64,000 bases of DNA from Scleromitrula shiraiana (lineage: Eukaryota; Ascomycota; Leotiomycetes; Helotiales; Sclerotiniaceae): contig JABELC010000002.1 in NCBI GenBank assembly GCA_028455995.1, forward strand, positions 2,046,001 through 2,110,000, written 5' to 3'. Shown here in pieces: positions 38,319-48,641 of this stretch. A model generated the notes under the pieces. It was given only the letters and a program-made list of their open reading frames with translations. It did not search any database and had not been told where the DNA came from. Position 1 is the stretch's first letter. Every line of letters begins with the position of its first letter. Made by a program: the position numbers and the translations under genes.

Positions 38319-38780
38319 TTATTCTTATTGTTCTTATTGTTCTTATTGTTCTTATTAGAGTCTTGGAGATATACAGTACTTTACGTACGTACATACATGA
38401 GATATCGAACAAACTTTCTTTCTCTTTCAATAATGACAATTCGTTTCATCTTGATATTTTACACTTTTTGATCTTTATTTCCACGTTTTTTTGTATTTTT
38501 GTATATGTCAATACCTTCTTATACATTTCCACGTTTTATCTATCTATCCATCTATTTATCTATTATTAGTCTTTGTTCTATTCTATTTTGATTCTTTTCA
38601 TATGATCGGCTGGATAGTCGTTACCTACTTCAATTTTAGAAATATTCATCATTCGTCAATCATTTATTTCCATTCATCTCAATATATCAAAACCTAATAC
38701 ATCCTTATCATAGGTTCCATCTTTTCATAACGGAGAGGGGGGGGTTAAATTATACCTTATATTATATTTTATATTATATT

Positions 38781-38883
38781 ATATCATATCATATCATATC
38801 ATATCATATCATATCATCCAATACCATCCAATACCATACCATACCATACCATACCATACCATACCATCCAATACCATACTACT
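38781..38883. repeat. ATATC / ATACC pentanucleotide arrays
   Basis: About eight ATATC units pass into CCAATACCAT and ATACC units, one array mutating into the next. It is a simple tandem repeat in non-coding DNA. Confidence 0.85.
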
Positions 38884-39460
38884 CCATAATACATATAGTT
38901 TATTCATTTATTTTTATTTCAATCTCATTCACATCTTACTAAATTTCAATATTTCTTTGAAAGAATATCCTTTCCCTCTCCATTCTTCATTTTTATCCCT
39001 ATTATTCAAGATCTTCAAAATTATAATTGTCCATTTTCCACCATCAGACTTATCTCATCATTGAAAGATTTTTGCCAAATTAGACTTTCTTAACTTTTAA
39101 GAACTGTCAATTTGGTATTTTGGAAAGAAACGTTTCTGGGGTTATAATTCTATATATGAAATTCATAGAGAAGAATCATTCAAAACTCGAAACATCCCAA
39201 GAAAAAGTTAATTCTTTAGAATACGCTTTACTTCGTACTCCACCACCATCTTTCGCTTCAATATCGCATCCCCTTGTCTTTTTCCTTCTCTCATATATGA
39301 GAACAGGATCGGTAGTATTTACCCGCCTATGATTTATTATTTTTACATCAAAGGAAGTAGGTAATAATTTAAACATAACCGTTTCGAATGCTTGAAGTAT
39401 AGATATCAATTAAGAGAACGTGAGGTTGGAGAGATTTGGGAAAATTCACTGTTAGAAAAC

Positions 39461-41799
39461 ATGGCAATGGCAATGAGAGCTTCAAGCTTTCTACCTACGA
39501 TAAAATGTTCGAGTTGTGCTCAAGATATCGAAATTGCTATGATGGGGGAGCATGTATGTCAAGGACCTCCTCCCTCTAGCGAACGTAAGTTTTGGATGTA
39601 TGTATATTTTTGATATACTTAACTAATTACGATTTTATAGCTACATCTCCACCATATTCAGAGAATGAATTTGAGAGCATGTATAAGCCGCCATATTCAA
39701 ATGGTGCAGCTTTCTTAAAACCTGGAAAGACACTTCCGAGGGTTGATACTACTGTTGCAAGTAGGTCAAATATATTCCAAGCTTGAGGAAAACTAATACT
39801 AATACATGAATTAGACCGTCCTTTTTTCCTACCAGACCAATTAACGCCCGCGAGTAGTGTATCCCCTTCTCGAAGTGCTCCACCACGTTCTCCAATCGAT
39901 TATCTTCGTTCACCATTTAGTCAATCTTCACATCATATCTTTTCACCTGTACAAAGAATTCCATCCCCAGACCAACTGTCTTCCAACTTAGATTCAGCCT
40001 TTCCTCGATTCCCTTCTCCTAAACCTAGCAAACAACGATTGAGACAGAACAATGGATATAGTGGGTTATCACCTAAAGATTACGAGCCGAATTCGAGATA
40101 TGCGCCAGCAAGCCCGAGGCTAGTTTCAAATAGCCAACTTCAGCAAAAAATGAACACAATTGCGCCAGGACCATTTAGTGTTAATGGTAAGAGGGATATC
40201 AATAAGGAATTAGATCGAGTTCCGCAGAGAAAACCTGTGGAAATTACTCAGGAGTCCAGTCCTATATCGACTCCAGATCTTGAGAAGAGTAGCGAGATAG
40301 AAAATTCGACATCTTATGGTCCCACGAGAACTTCAATTGATAGCTCAGAGGCCAATTTTTCTGTACAGCGAAAGGACGTGTCTAGTGGTATTGGACAACC
40401 ATCTGGAGGCGATTATCAAGCACCCATAAATCAAGAATCTCGATCACGAACATTTCCAAGAAGGAAAGAAAGTTTGGATTTTGCCGGATTGCGCAGAAAT
40501 TCATCGTTAGCAAGCAATGTTCCAATTGGTCATCGATCGTCGAGTTCTCGGTCATCAAACCAAAGGACCTTGGAGGATAGGGAACGAAAGAACTCAGTTA
40601 CAGGTCCTGATTTATCGAGACCATTACCACCAAGAGCCGCAAGTCTCGTAAAAGGACGAGCAGGACAAAAAGTCGGAGATCTTCCACCGTTACCTGATAT
40701 TAATTTGGAAGCAGAATTCGGTGCTAATAATCCCTATCATTCTTCATCAGCTTCACAATCATCTGGATTTTCGGAAGGAAGTCAACGAAGTTCACGATCC
40801 AGTCCTCCTTCAACAAATAATGATCATAGTCGAAAACAATCATTAGGTGCAGCGAAAATGTCTGACCTTATGTCAGAAATTACTTCATCCATGGCCGATA
40901 TTTCTCCACCCAATAGTTACCCGAAAACTAGCGGCCTAGCACCAGTGAGAGAACAAGAACCATATTCTCCACCAAATTCCGGATTTCAGAGTCCGGAAAT
41001 TTTACGAAATCCAAACACTCCCACTACTCAGTCTCGTCGTCTGTCACCTGAACATCGAATTCCCTCGCCCGCCCCGCTTAACCCTCACTATAACTCTCAT
41101 CCATCCCCCGCACCACTAAACTCATATACCCGCAACATCTCGCCCGTTCCCTTAAGTCAACGATCTCATACCGCCCCTCTCCCTTCAGACGCAATATCAC
41201 GATTTCCGCTCCCCCCTCGCCGCCCCACCGCCGACGGTTTCATCCCCAAAGATAAAGGCCCCTGCAAAGCATGCACACACCCCATCAAATCGGGCCAAAA
41301 ATCCATCTCCTCAGCTGATGGTCGTCTAACAGGTCGATACCATAAACCCTGCTTCGTATGCACAACGTGCAAATCACCGTTCCCGTCGGCGGAATTCTAC
41401 GTACTGGATGATAAACCGTATTGTGAGCATCATTATCATGAGCTGAATCATTCGCTGTGTAAGGGCTGCGGGAAGGGCATCGAGGGAGTTTTTCTGGAAT
41501 GCAATGGTGCTGGTACGTGGTCCAACGGTACAGGAGAGAAATTCCACGAGGGATGTCTAAAATGTGAGGATTGCGGGAAGGGCTTGAGGAGGGATTATTT
41601 CGAGGGGGCTAATGGGGGGGTTTTTTGCGAGAGGGATGCTTTTAGACGGGCGCAGGAGGAGAGGAGATTAGGGGTGGGTTTTGGATTACCTGGCGGTGAG
41701 ACCCTGAGTGCTAATGGGAATGGGAATGGGAATGGGAATGGGTTGGGTGTTCCTACTTCTAAGATGGAGAGGAGAACTACGAGGTTGATGATCATGTGA
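39461..41799 (+). CDS. pxlA: LIM-domain protein, paxillin-like (Pxl1/PxlA type)
   Basis: Exons 39461-39584, 39641-39760 and 39815-41799 encode 742 aa, with 54-56 bp introns in phase. ATG 39461 begins MAMAMRASSFLPTIKCSSC; in-frame ATGs at 39467 and 39473 are alternatives. The N-terminal CSSCAQDIEIAMMGEHVC block is characteristic of fungal paxillin-like proteins. A long Ser/Pro-rich disordered region with many SPP and RSS sites follows. Two tandem LIM zinc fingers occupy about residues 565-700 (CKACTHPIK..., then CKGCGKGIEG...). Related yeast proteins (Pxl1) work at polarity sites and the cytokinetic ring with Rho GTPases. A role in hyphal tip growth and septation is inferred. The last exon passes from C-rich (41040-41260) to G-rich (41560-41790). 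Confidence 0.88.
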
Positions 41800-42382
41800 T
41801 GTGATGTGATGCGATGTGATGGGATAAGATGAGATGAGATGCGATGGGATACGATGGGATGGATGAGATGGAAATTTAATTTAATTTAACTTAATTTAAC
41901 TTAACTTATTAACTTAATTTAACTTATTTTATTTTATTTTAACTTAATCTAATAAGATTAAATATGATTAAATTATATATGATTTTAATATAGTACTATT
42001 AGTAGTATTAGTAGTACTAGTAGTAGTATTTAATTCGACTACTACTAGTACTACTAGTAAATTGATACAGTCATACTAGTACTACTAGTATCATATCAAA
42101 TCAAATCGAATCGAATCGAATCGAACTGAACTGAACTAAACCAACTCTGCTTTCAAGTTATTAATCTTGTATCTTGCAATCATAGTGGTTACTGGTAGAT
42201 ATATTCCGGGCCCATTTGCATGTCCAACACGTTAAATACTAGTACTAGTACTAGTACTAGTATTGATTATTATTTCATATTTTATATTTTATATTTCATA
42301 TTTTATATTTTATATTTTATATTTCATATTTCTTATATTTCATATTTCTCCAAGTCTATTATTTTGCGTTCGTTTTATCTAC

Positions 42383-42419
<37 letters not shown>

Positions 42420-43328
42420 CTTATTCATCTTTTATTAGTATGCAAGTCCGAGTCGTATGTATATGATGTATATGTATATGTATATATATATGTGAGTGAG
42501 TGTGTTTTTTTTAAAAAAGTTAATTAATTAATTAATGAATTAATTAATTAATACTCCAAGTCATATCTCCTTCTCAAGGAATCTTCAAATCTTCTTCTCT
42601 TCAACACATCTCCTCTCCTCTCCTCTCCTCTCCTCTCATGCCTTTCCTCTCATACCTCTCCTCTCATACCTTCCAACTAGTACCTAAGTTCATAAGCCCT
42701 TCTATTTCTATTTCTATTTCTATTTCCATTTCACCATATAACATCATACCACCCCCGAGTCCATCTCCATCATTGCAAAATACTAGTAACTTAAGCAAAA
42801 TAAGATCTAAATAATAGTAATAATACTAGTAATATTAACTTATATCTATATCTACTAGTATAAGAATTTTAATATATATGTGTATATATATATTATACTT
42901 ACTCACTTACTCACTTTCTCGCCATCCATCCATCAATCAATCAATCAATCAATTTATCAACCCAAACGCAAAATAATCAAGATTTTCAGAAAAACAATCC
43001 TCAAATTAAAAACTTGAAAAGAACTTGAAAGAACTTGAAGATTAATTAAAATTGCCATGCCAGTTGGGTATTTCCATTCATAATGATTTGTAACCAGATC
43101 GAACGCCATCAAATATCTACTATGCAATACGATGCAACGCAATATAATGCAATACAATGATGCCGTGCCGTATGCCAACCATTGTCAAAACGCCATCCCA
43201 TCCCATTCCATCCCATCCCATCCCATCCCATTCCATACCATTCCATCTCATCTCATCTCATCAATATCGTAAAATGTGTATATATGTGCAAAGTGAAAAC
43301 CGCAAAGTATGAAAGCTTAAAATAGAAT
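41800..43328. repeat. Intergenic cluster of microsatellites and ACTAGT palindromes
   Basis: This gene-free 1.5 kb between convergent genes is almost entirely repeats: GATGT/GATGA at about 41795-41872, TTAACTTAATT units at about 41874-41950, interlaced ACTAGT/AGTAGT inverted repeats at about 41996-42100, CTAGTA at about 42237-42263, ATATTTT at about 42270-42350, TAGTAG at about 42381-42420, TTAATTAATTAA at about 42520-42552, CTCTC at about 42610-42645 and CCCATC at about 43194-43260. No coding sequence was seen. Confidence 0.8.
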
Positions 43329-45036
43329 TCAAGATTCCCCAGGAGACGCGTTCAAAATATTAGCCATTTCCACCCTTTTGGTAATAGCACCCGCATATTT
43401 CTTCTTCTCGGATTCAGGAATATCACCCGTGGCACCACCCTCATCATCGGACCATTCAGAGGGATCATCAATGAGACCGGGACAAGCCATACGTTTCCAG
43501 AAGTTACGCTCAGATTTGTATTGCTGGACTTGAATTGTGAGTTCGTTGATGATTTTGTGCTCGGATGCATAACGACGGAGTTGGTTGAGGTATTCGTTGG
43601 CTTTTGCGGCGTGGGCTTGCATTTCGGCAATGTAGCAGCGGAGATCGAGGTTTTCTTTGCGTTCGGCGGCGAGTTGGTCTCGGTAACTTTTGTGCCAGGC
43701 AAGAGTATCTTTCTCGTGTTGGAACTTATAGTTATGGGTTTTTTCCTTGATATCTTCGAGAATGCTAGCAGCGTGAAGAACCAACTTCCAATTCTCATCG
43801 GCATCCATCTTGGAATTATTAAGAGCTCTCTGTAAGTTGGAGTTCTCCTTTTCGAGATTGGCTGAGCTGTCTATAAAAATGATTAGATGAGCTTTAAGTA
43901 TGAGAAAATTGAAAACTTACTATTTAGCTCCTCAGAGACGATTGCGAGTAGTTCGTCATTTGTCAGATTTTGACCCTTGGCGCGTTCACGAACGTTGCCA
44001 ATCTTTTCCAGAATGTTATCGGTAATTTTTTGGTTGGCTGCTAAAAGACGGCTCAACTCTTCAACCATTGTCATAATATAGTTGAGATCTGATTGATGAC
44101 CAGCAGGAGTAGGAAATCCACCCATCATAGCTCCCATACCTGCCATAGGTATTTGACCATTCATACCATTGGCATGTTGCATGCCCTGACCAGGTGATGG
44201 GGGTGGTTGACGGGAGGAAGTCTGACCACCTTGATTGGGATCGGAAAATCCTTGGTAATTCATCGTGTTTGTAGTAGTTTTGGCAGTGGGTGGATAATTG
44301 TTTGCACGAGCAAATGGTGCTTGTGTTGGCCGCAGCGAGGGAGATGAAGAGAGGTCAAAGACCCCTTGTGTTGGCTCTGGAGTAGGAGGAACAAAAGTAC
44401 TGCTTGGTAATAGCAAGGCTTGTGGGGTAGCTCTCTGTGGAGTTAAATTTGCTGTAACCGTCTGCAATGCAGAGCTCGCTGGATCAGTTGTAACCAAATC
44501 GCTGGCGGACAGTCGAGCAAAAGCTTTATTAAGATCAAGCTCTGGGTAATGCCCTAGCTCGGCAGGGCTAGGGAGAGTGGTGATGGAAGAAGGTCGATTA
44601 TGACGGGATCGATTTGTGCGGTTTGGGCGGTCGACGACTGGAAGAGGTGATCCTAAATCGAATATCAGCACACAGGAGACTTAATTGAATTAATCCGACC
44701 AAAACTTACGTTTGCGAGGAACAACTACCTCCACTCCACGGTAAGAAGTGAGTGCAAAGGAATTAGGTTCGACTTTTTGCTCGGGCAAGCTAAGCTCTCT
44801 TCTCAATTTTTGTACTTCCTGGTCAGTTCGGTAGCACTCTTCTCTTGCTCGCGCAGGTTCTTCGTCAGTGATTAAGCTTCCTGAAGATCTAGAAGCAATT
44901 GAATCGCTTGAGAGCGAGCGGATGAGGGGTGCTGATGTTTTGTTAGATCGATAGTAGTTATATTTTGTGAAGCTGCTACAGGATAAGAACTGAAGTAATT
45001 AAAAGATGATTGTGCTATGAATTTACCAGGTTCCAT
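43329..45036 (-). CDS. Conserved coiled-coil protein of unknown function
   Basis: Minus-strand exons 45036-45027 (10 nt), 44931-44710, 44652-43921 and 43870-43329 encode 501 aa. The tiny first exon (ATGGAACCTG) joins across a 95 bp intron with a CTAAC branch site 12 nt before CAG, giving the start MEPAPLIRSLSSDS. All later junctions are in phase. The N-terminus is Ser-rich with an acidic patch. The middle is Pro/Thr-rich and low in complexity with a Met/Gly run (GMGAMMGGFP). From about residue 285 the protein is helical with heptads (LNYIMTMVEELSRLLAANQK, NLEKENSNLQRALNN, YLNQLRRYASEHKIINEL), suggesting a dimeric coiled coil. I do not recognise a named family; cytoskeletal, spindle-pole or transport tethering roles are all possible. 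Confidence 0.82.
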
Positions 45037-45797
45037 TATCGGAGCTTCTAACCTCCGAGGTTAACCAACGCTCAAAATACCCCCAATACCAAAAAGAATT
45101 GATACCTGAAGCGAGAGGAACAACCGAAAATCACAAAAATGGTCCCTAAAGGGGAGAAAGCAAGGTTGTTTTGTTTTGTTGTTGTCGTTGTCGTTGTCTT
45201 GATTGTTGTTTCTGCTGGAAAGAACAAGAAATTGCAGTTATTTTCGGATGTTAAATTAAAGTAAGAGATTCTGATGCTAGTATTTGACAATCACTAGATC
45301 CCTAGGCCCTTGATGACATGAGATGAAAACATGGGTCAAGACAATAGATATTCACTTTATGATATTGTTTTAGATATCACTTCACATTGAAGTTTGTTGA
45401 CTAGTGCAATCCTAATGGATCTTTCGTATACTATAGTTAGTATTGGAAGCTAGGGATATATTATTTAAAATTACTGTATATTCATAGTACTTGTTAAAGA
45501 AACTGTTTCATCTTATTAGACTAGTGTCTAATATTGTCTGATAGAATGCTATTAATACAATGTTAATGGCCATGTATTACAGATATGTCATCCCATTTTT
45601 TGTTATTCATATATGATATACATTCAAGTGTATGTTGAGCATTAGGATTAGGGAAGAAAGATCTGATCTCTCTTGATTAAGTATATAAATTGGTTTATAT
45701 TTCAGATATAAATAACTCTTTGTGGTGAGTTTATTGGTTGTTGACTCTCCTAATCCACTCATACACCCCTCTCCTATTTGTCTCTCCATTCTCAAAT
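45037..45797. other. Leader of the coiled-coil gene and spacer
   Basis: On the minus strand 45037-45250 looks like 5' leader: a CAAGACAACGACAACGACAA-type repeat, and a plausible leader intron (minus-strand GTATCA at about 45106 to TTAG at about 45049). The remaining approximately 0.5 kb is AT-rich spacer down to the next gene's 3' end. No other gene was seen. Confidence 0.4.
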
Positions 45798-47561
45798 TTA
45801 GTAGAAATAGTAACCTTCCATTTCGACATCATCCTCGGCTGGACAGTCTGGACTATAATATGGCTTCGCTGGAATTGTATCCGTGAACCAATTAAACTCA
45901 TGATGATAGTCTTTATGTGTCCAAATTACATGATCCTCCCCCTCTCCTTCCATTCCTTCCCTAGGTTTCGTGTATGAAAAACCACAAGATGTATATTTCA
46001 GATCTTGTCGAAGTTGTTTTACATCGTCTCCTTCCCCAGCGGCAAGTGCCTGAAGAGCTCGCACTGCAATCGATCTAGAAGGTCGCTCTATATTTCCAGT
46101 CTCGGGGTCCAGCCATGCGAATTTTTCAATGAAGTAATCCGGATCGGTATGGTTCTTACCTTCATCAAGAAATTCTCGCGCGGAGTTAGATAGTAAGGCA
46201 TCTAGATGGTCAGCGTCTGTTTCTTTAACGCTCCTATCACGTTCCTGTCCTTCAGATTTGATATCAAATACGGTCTTATCAAGTGGAACACTTCTATAAA
46301 ATGTATCCGATGCCAAGTTTATTAGTATCCACCAATCCTGTATCCAATCCACTTTGGTATGAAGCTCATTGGTAAATAGGAGATCTTTTGGAAGCATTCT
46401 TATAACCTCAAATGTTGCTTCATTTGCAATATACATTCTTATCTTCCATTCTTGGTGTTCTCTCATGTCTCGGAATAGGTTGAGTCCGCTTGGTAGCCAG
46501 AGTTCAGCGTGGATCATCCTAACCGTAGGATGCAGGATCGTCTTTTTGGGATAGACAAGCGCATTGAGACGCGTCAGATTGCTTGCTGCTGGACCGTAAA
46601 GAGCGGGCAAGACATCTGGCGCAACATAGCGCAGCGGATGACCAGGAAAAACCCAGTCAGGGTATGGGCCAGCCGCTGAGGCAGAATGCCAACATCGTGC
46701 TGGAAATATGTAAGCACCGCCAGCAGCAGCGACGACAGTGGTTCTGTATGTCGTATTACTGAAATATCCAGGGAACTGATCCTCGCTAACGTTTGTGAAA
46801 AATAATACCACTGAGTACATGATCTCATCATCACCTTTATTACAGTGTAGTCTGCCATTCTTCTTCAATGCATCTGCAATATCTTCTCCTTGCCTGGTAA
46901 AATTCAGTTGTATAGCATTAGAATATTTCTGACCTCCAAACGTCAGAGAAGAATTTCGATGCCATTCAGTATCTCGAAGTCCTCCCATAATTTCAGGAAC
47001 AAATTTCTCCAGCAACCTACTCGCAAGACCAAATAAACGAAGTGAAATATCCTTGTTCTTCCCTCCAACATTCTCACGTGCGAATTTCGTCATTGAAATA
47101 GCTCTACCACCCGAATGCGGTCGCTGAGAGACAGTAATCGAGTATTCAGCATCATCTTTCTGATCTTTTTTATACCGACACCCCATAGTGTTCTGCATAC
47201 CTTTCTCAAAATCCGGATCAAGAAGATCCTGACGAAGCGCCGCGTATTCAGGCATAAATCCTGCTTCTGCCATATTGACAGGACTTACGTATACGTGAGT
47301 GAACGTCAATTTGCCTCTCTCACCTTTGGTGTAGAAGGGCTCTCCACCCTTGCCGGTCATATCGATGTAGTTGATAGTCTCGAGCTCGGCTGCTGTGAGG
47401 AGACGAGGTGTACGGATGTGCGTTGGAACAGTGTGGGAAATTTCCATTCGGTCTTTGTTTGAGAGCTTTTTTCGGTGTTCAACGAGTGTTTGTACGTGCT
47501 TGCCATCTTTCTCGCTATGAGAAAAGATGTATCTAGTTGGAGGTTCGTTTGCTGATTGCAT
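45798..47561 (-). CDS. Orphan protein with possible 2-oxoglutarate/Fe(II) oxygenase-like core
   Basis: A single-exon gene of 587 aa (MQSANEPPTRYIFSHSEKDG...). No signal peptide or membrane segment. Residues about 200-300 show an arrangement seen in 2OG-Fe(II) oxygenases, including TET/JBP-like proteins: a candidate His (H239) with Asp at 244 in LHCNKGDDEIMYSVVLFF, a strand-rich middle, then GGAYIFPARCWHSASAAG with distal His 292 next to an Arg. The usual HxD is replaced by HCN, so the metal site may be altered or the likeness accidental. The C-terminal half is rich in aromatic and acidic residues and unfamiliar. The gene is well formed and compositionally normal, so it is likely real; the function is unknown. 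Confidence 0.8.
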   Translation of the reverse strand: MQSANEPPTRYIFSHSEKDGKHVQTLVEHRKKLSNKDRMEISHTVPTHIRTPRLLTAAELETINYIDMTGKGGEPFYTKGERGKLTFTHVYVSPVNMAEAGFMPEYAALRQDLLDPDFEKGMQNTMGCRYKKDQKDDAEYSITVSQRPHSGGRAISMTKFARENVGGKNKDISLRLFGLASRLLEKFVPEIMGGLRDTEWHRNSSLTFGGQKYSNAIQLNFTRQGEDIADALKKNGRLHCNKGDDEIMYSVVLFFTNVSEDQFPGYFSNTTYRTTVVAAAGGAYIFPARCWHSASAAGPYPDWVFPGHPLRYVAPDVLPALYGPAASNLTRLNALVYPKKTILHPTVRMIHAELWLPSGLNLFRDMREHQEWKIRMYIANEATFEVIRMLPKDLLFTNELHTKVDWIQDWWILINLASDTFYRSVPLDKTVFDIKSEGQERDRSVKETDADHLDALLSNSAREFLDEGKNHTDPDYFIEKFAWLDPETGNIERPSRSIAVRALQALAAGEGDDVKQLRQDLKYTSCGFSYTKPREGMEGEGEDHVIWTHKDYHHEFNWFTDTIPAKPYYSPDCPAEDDVEMEGYYFY

Positions 47562-48641
47562 CTTGTCCTCGAGGCTTGCTCTATTTTTACGAGAGCACTG
47601 GTGTTGTTGAAAGAGCTAATGAAGATGGGTCGAACTGACTTTTTGAGTGTGGTATTTAACGGCAGAAGTAGACGTTTTGCGGAATTTTGTTGAGTATATG
47701 GTGGCTAGAAGATCGTGGTAGGGGCATAGACAAGACAATTCATACGGTTAAGACTTCTTTCATTACAAGAAAGAAAGGGTTAGAGATGCTGATGGTCATT
47801 TTGTAGAAAAATCAATAAGAACTAATTTACGGTAGAGTTGATTAATTTACCGTAGGGTTATGGACTTTCAACGTATATTCATATAAAAGTAGACAATGTT
47901 AATGGGATATTGATTTCTCAAAATTAAAATCAATGTCCTTCCTTCTAACCCGACCCAAGATATTTATGTTTAGTAGCACCCAAAAGCTAACGATAAAATT
48001 CTCAATTTTATATTGAATAGAGATCCAGAAAGATCTTTGAAAGAAACCTTTCTATATTTAATTGGTCTCCCGTATGCTGTGGATGCTGGTCAACTTTATA
48101 ATCTAATGAATTAAGTGAATGAAGCTATGGATATAACATTGCTAGAACACTCCATTTTTTCCTTCTATTGTATATATAGTCTATGTACTTGTTCATAAAG
48201 AAATGGTATACAGTTGTGAAATGACCGTCGAATCGCCTTGCACGTCGAACGATGTTAGTGATTATAAAATGAAAACATGTTATTGCTCTTGTATAAAATT
48301 GAAAATGTATTTAATGAAAAGTATATTCTCAAAATTACTATTTCTAGAAATGATTCTATATCATGTGATCTTGCCTGACGCTCAGCTTATATTGAATGTC
48401 AGTCAATTTGGTTATTTGACTTGACCTGGCACTGATCGTCAGATCAAATCTACAACCATCATACTTACTCAAGCAACATTTAAAGTCTAATGGAAGAGAT
48501 ACAAAAGATTAAGATAACAAGCATTGGTCGGTGTTTGTACAACTTCAACCGGCATGTATTATCATTCATTTAATTTATTCGTTGCATAAGACATGGATAT
48601 ACATAAAAATTTACAATTCTAACTCCAAGTTGAAAGATTTT
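47562..48641. other. Spacer between two minus-strand genes
   Basis: About 1.1 kb of AT-rich DNA: promoter of the upstream orphan gene and terminator of the homoaconitase gene. A short inverted pair ACTAATTTACGGTAGAGTTG / TTAATTTACCGTAGGG is seen at about 47820-47860. No gene was seen. Confidence 0.45.

Noticed and set aside
45030..45110. Upstream coding extension of the coiled-coil gene (frame reading YWGYFERWLTSEVRSS)
   Set aside because: The frame is closed upstream by a stop and lacks an ATG. The 10-nt exon with a CTAAC branch site at the downstream acceptor gives a complete gene, and this stretch is better read as a leader intron.
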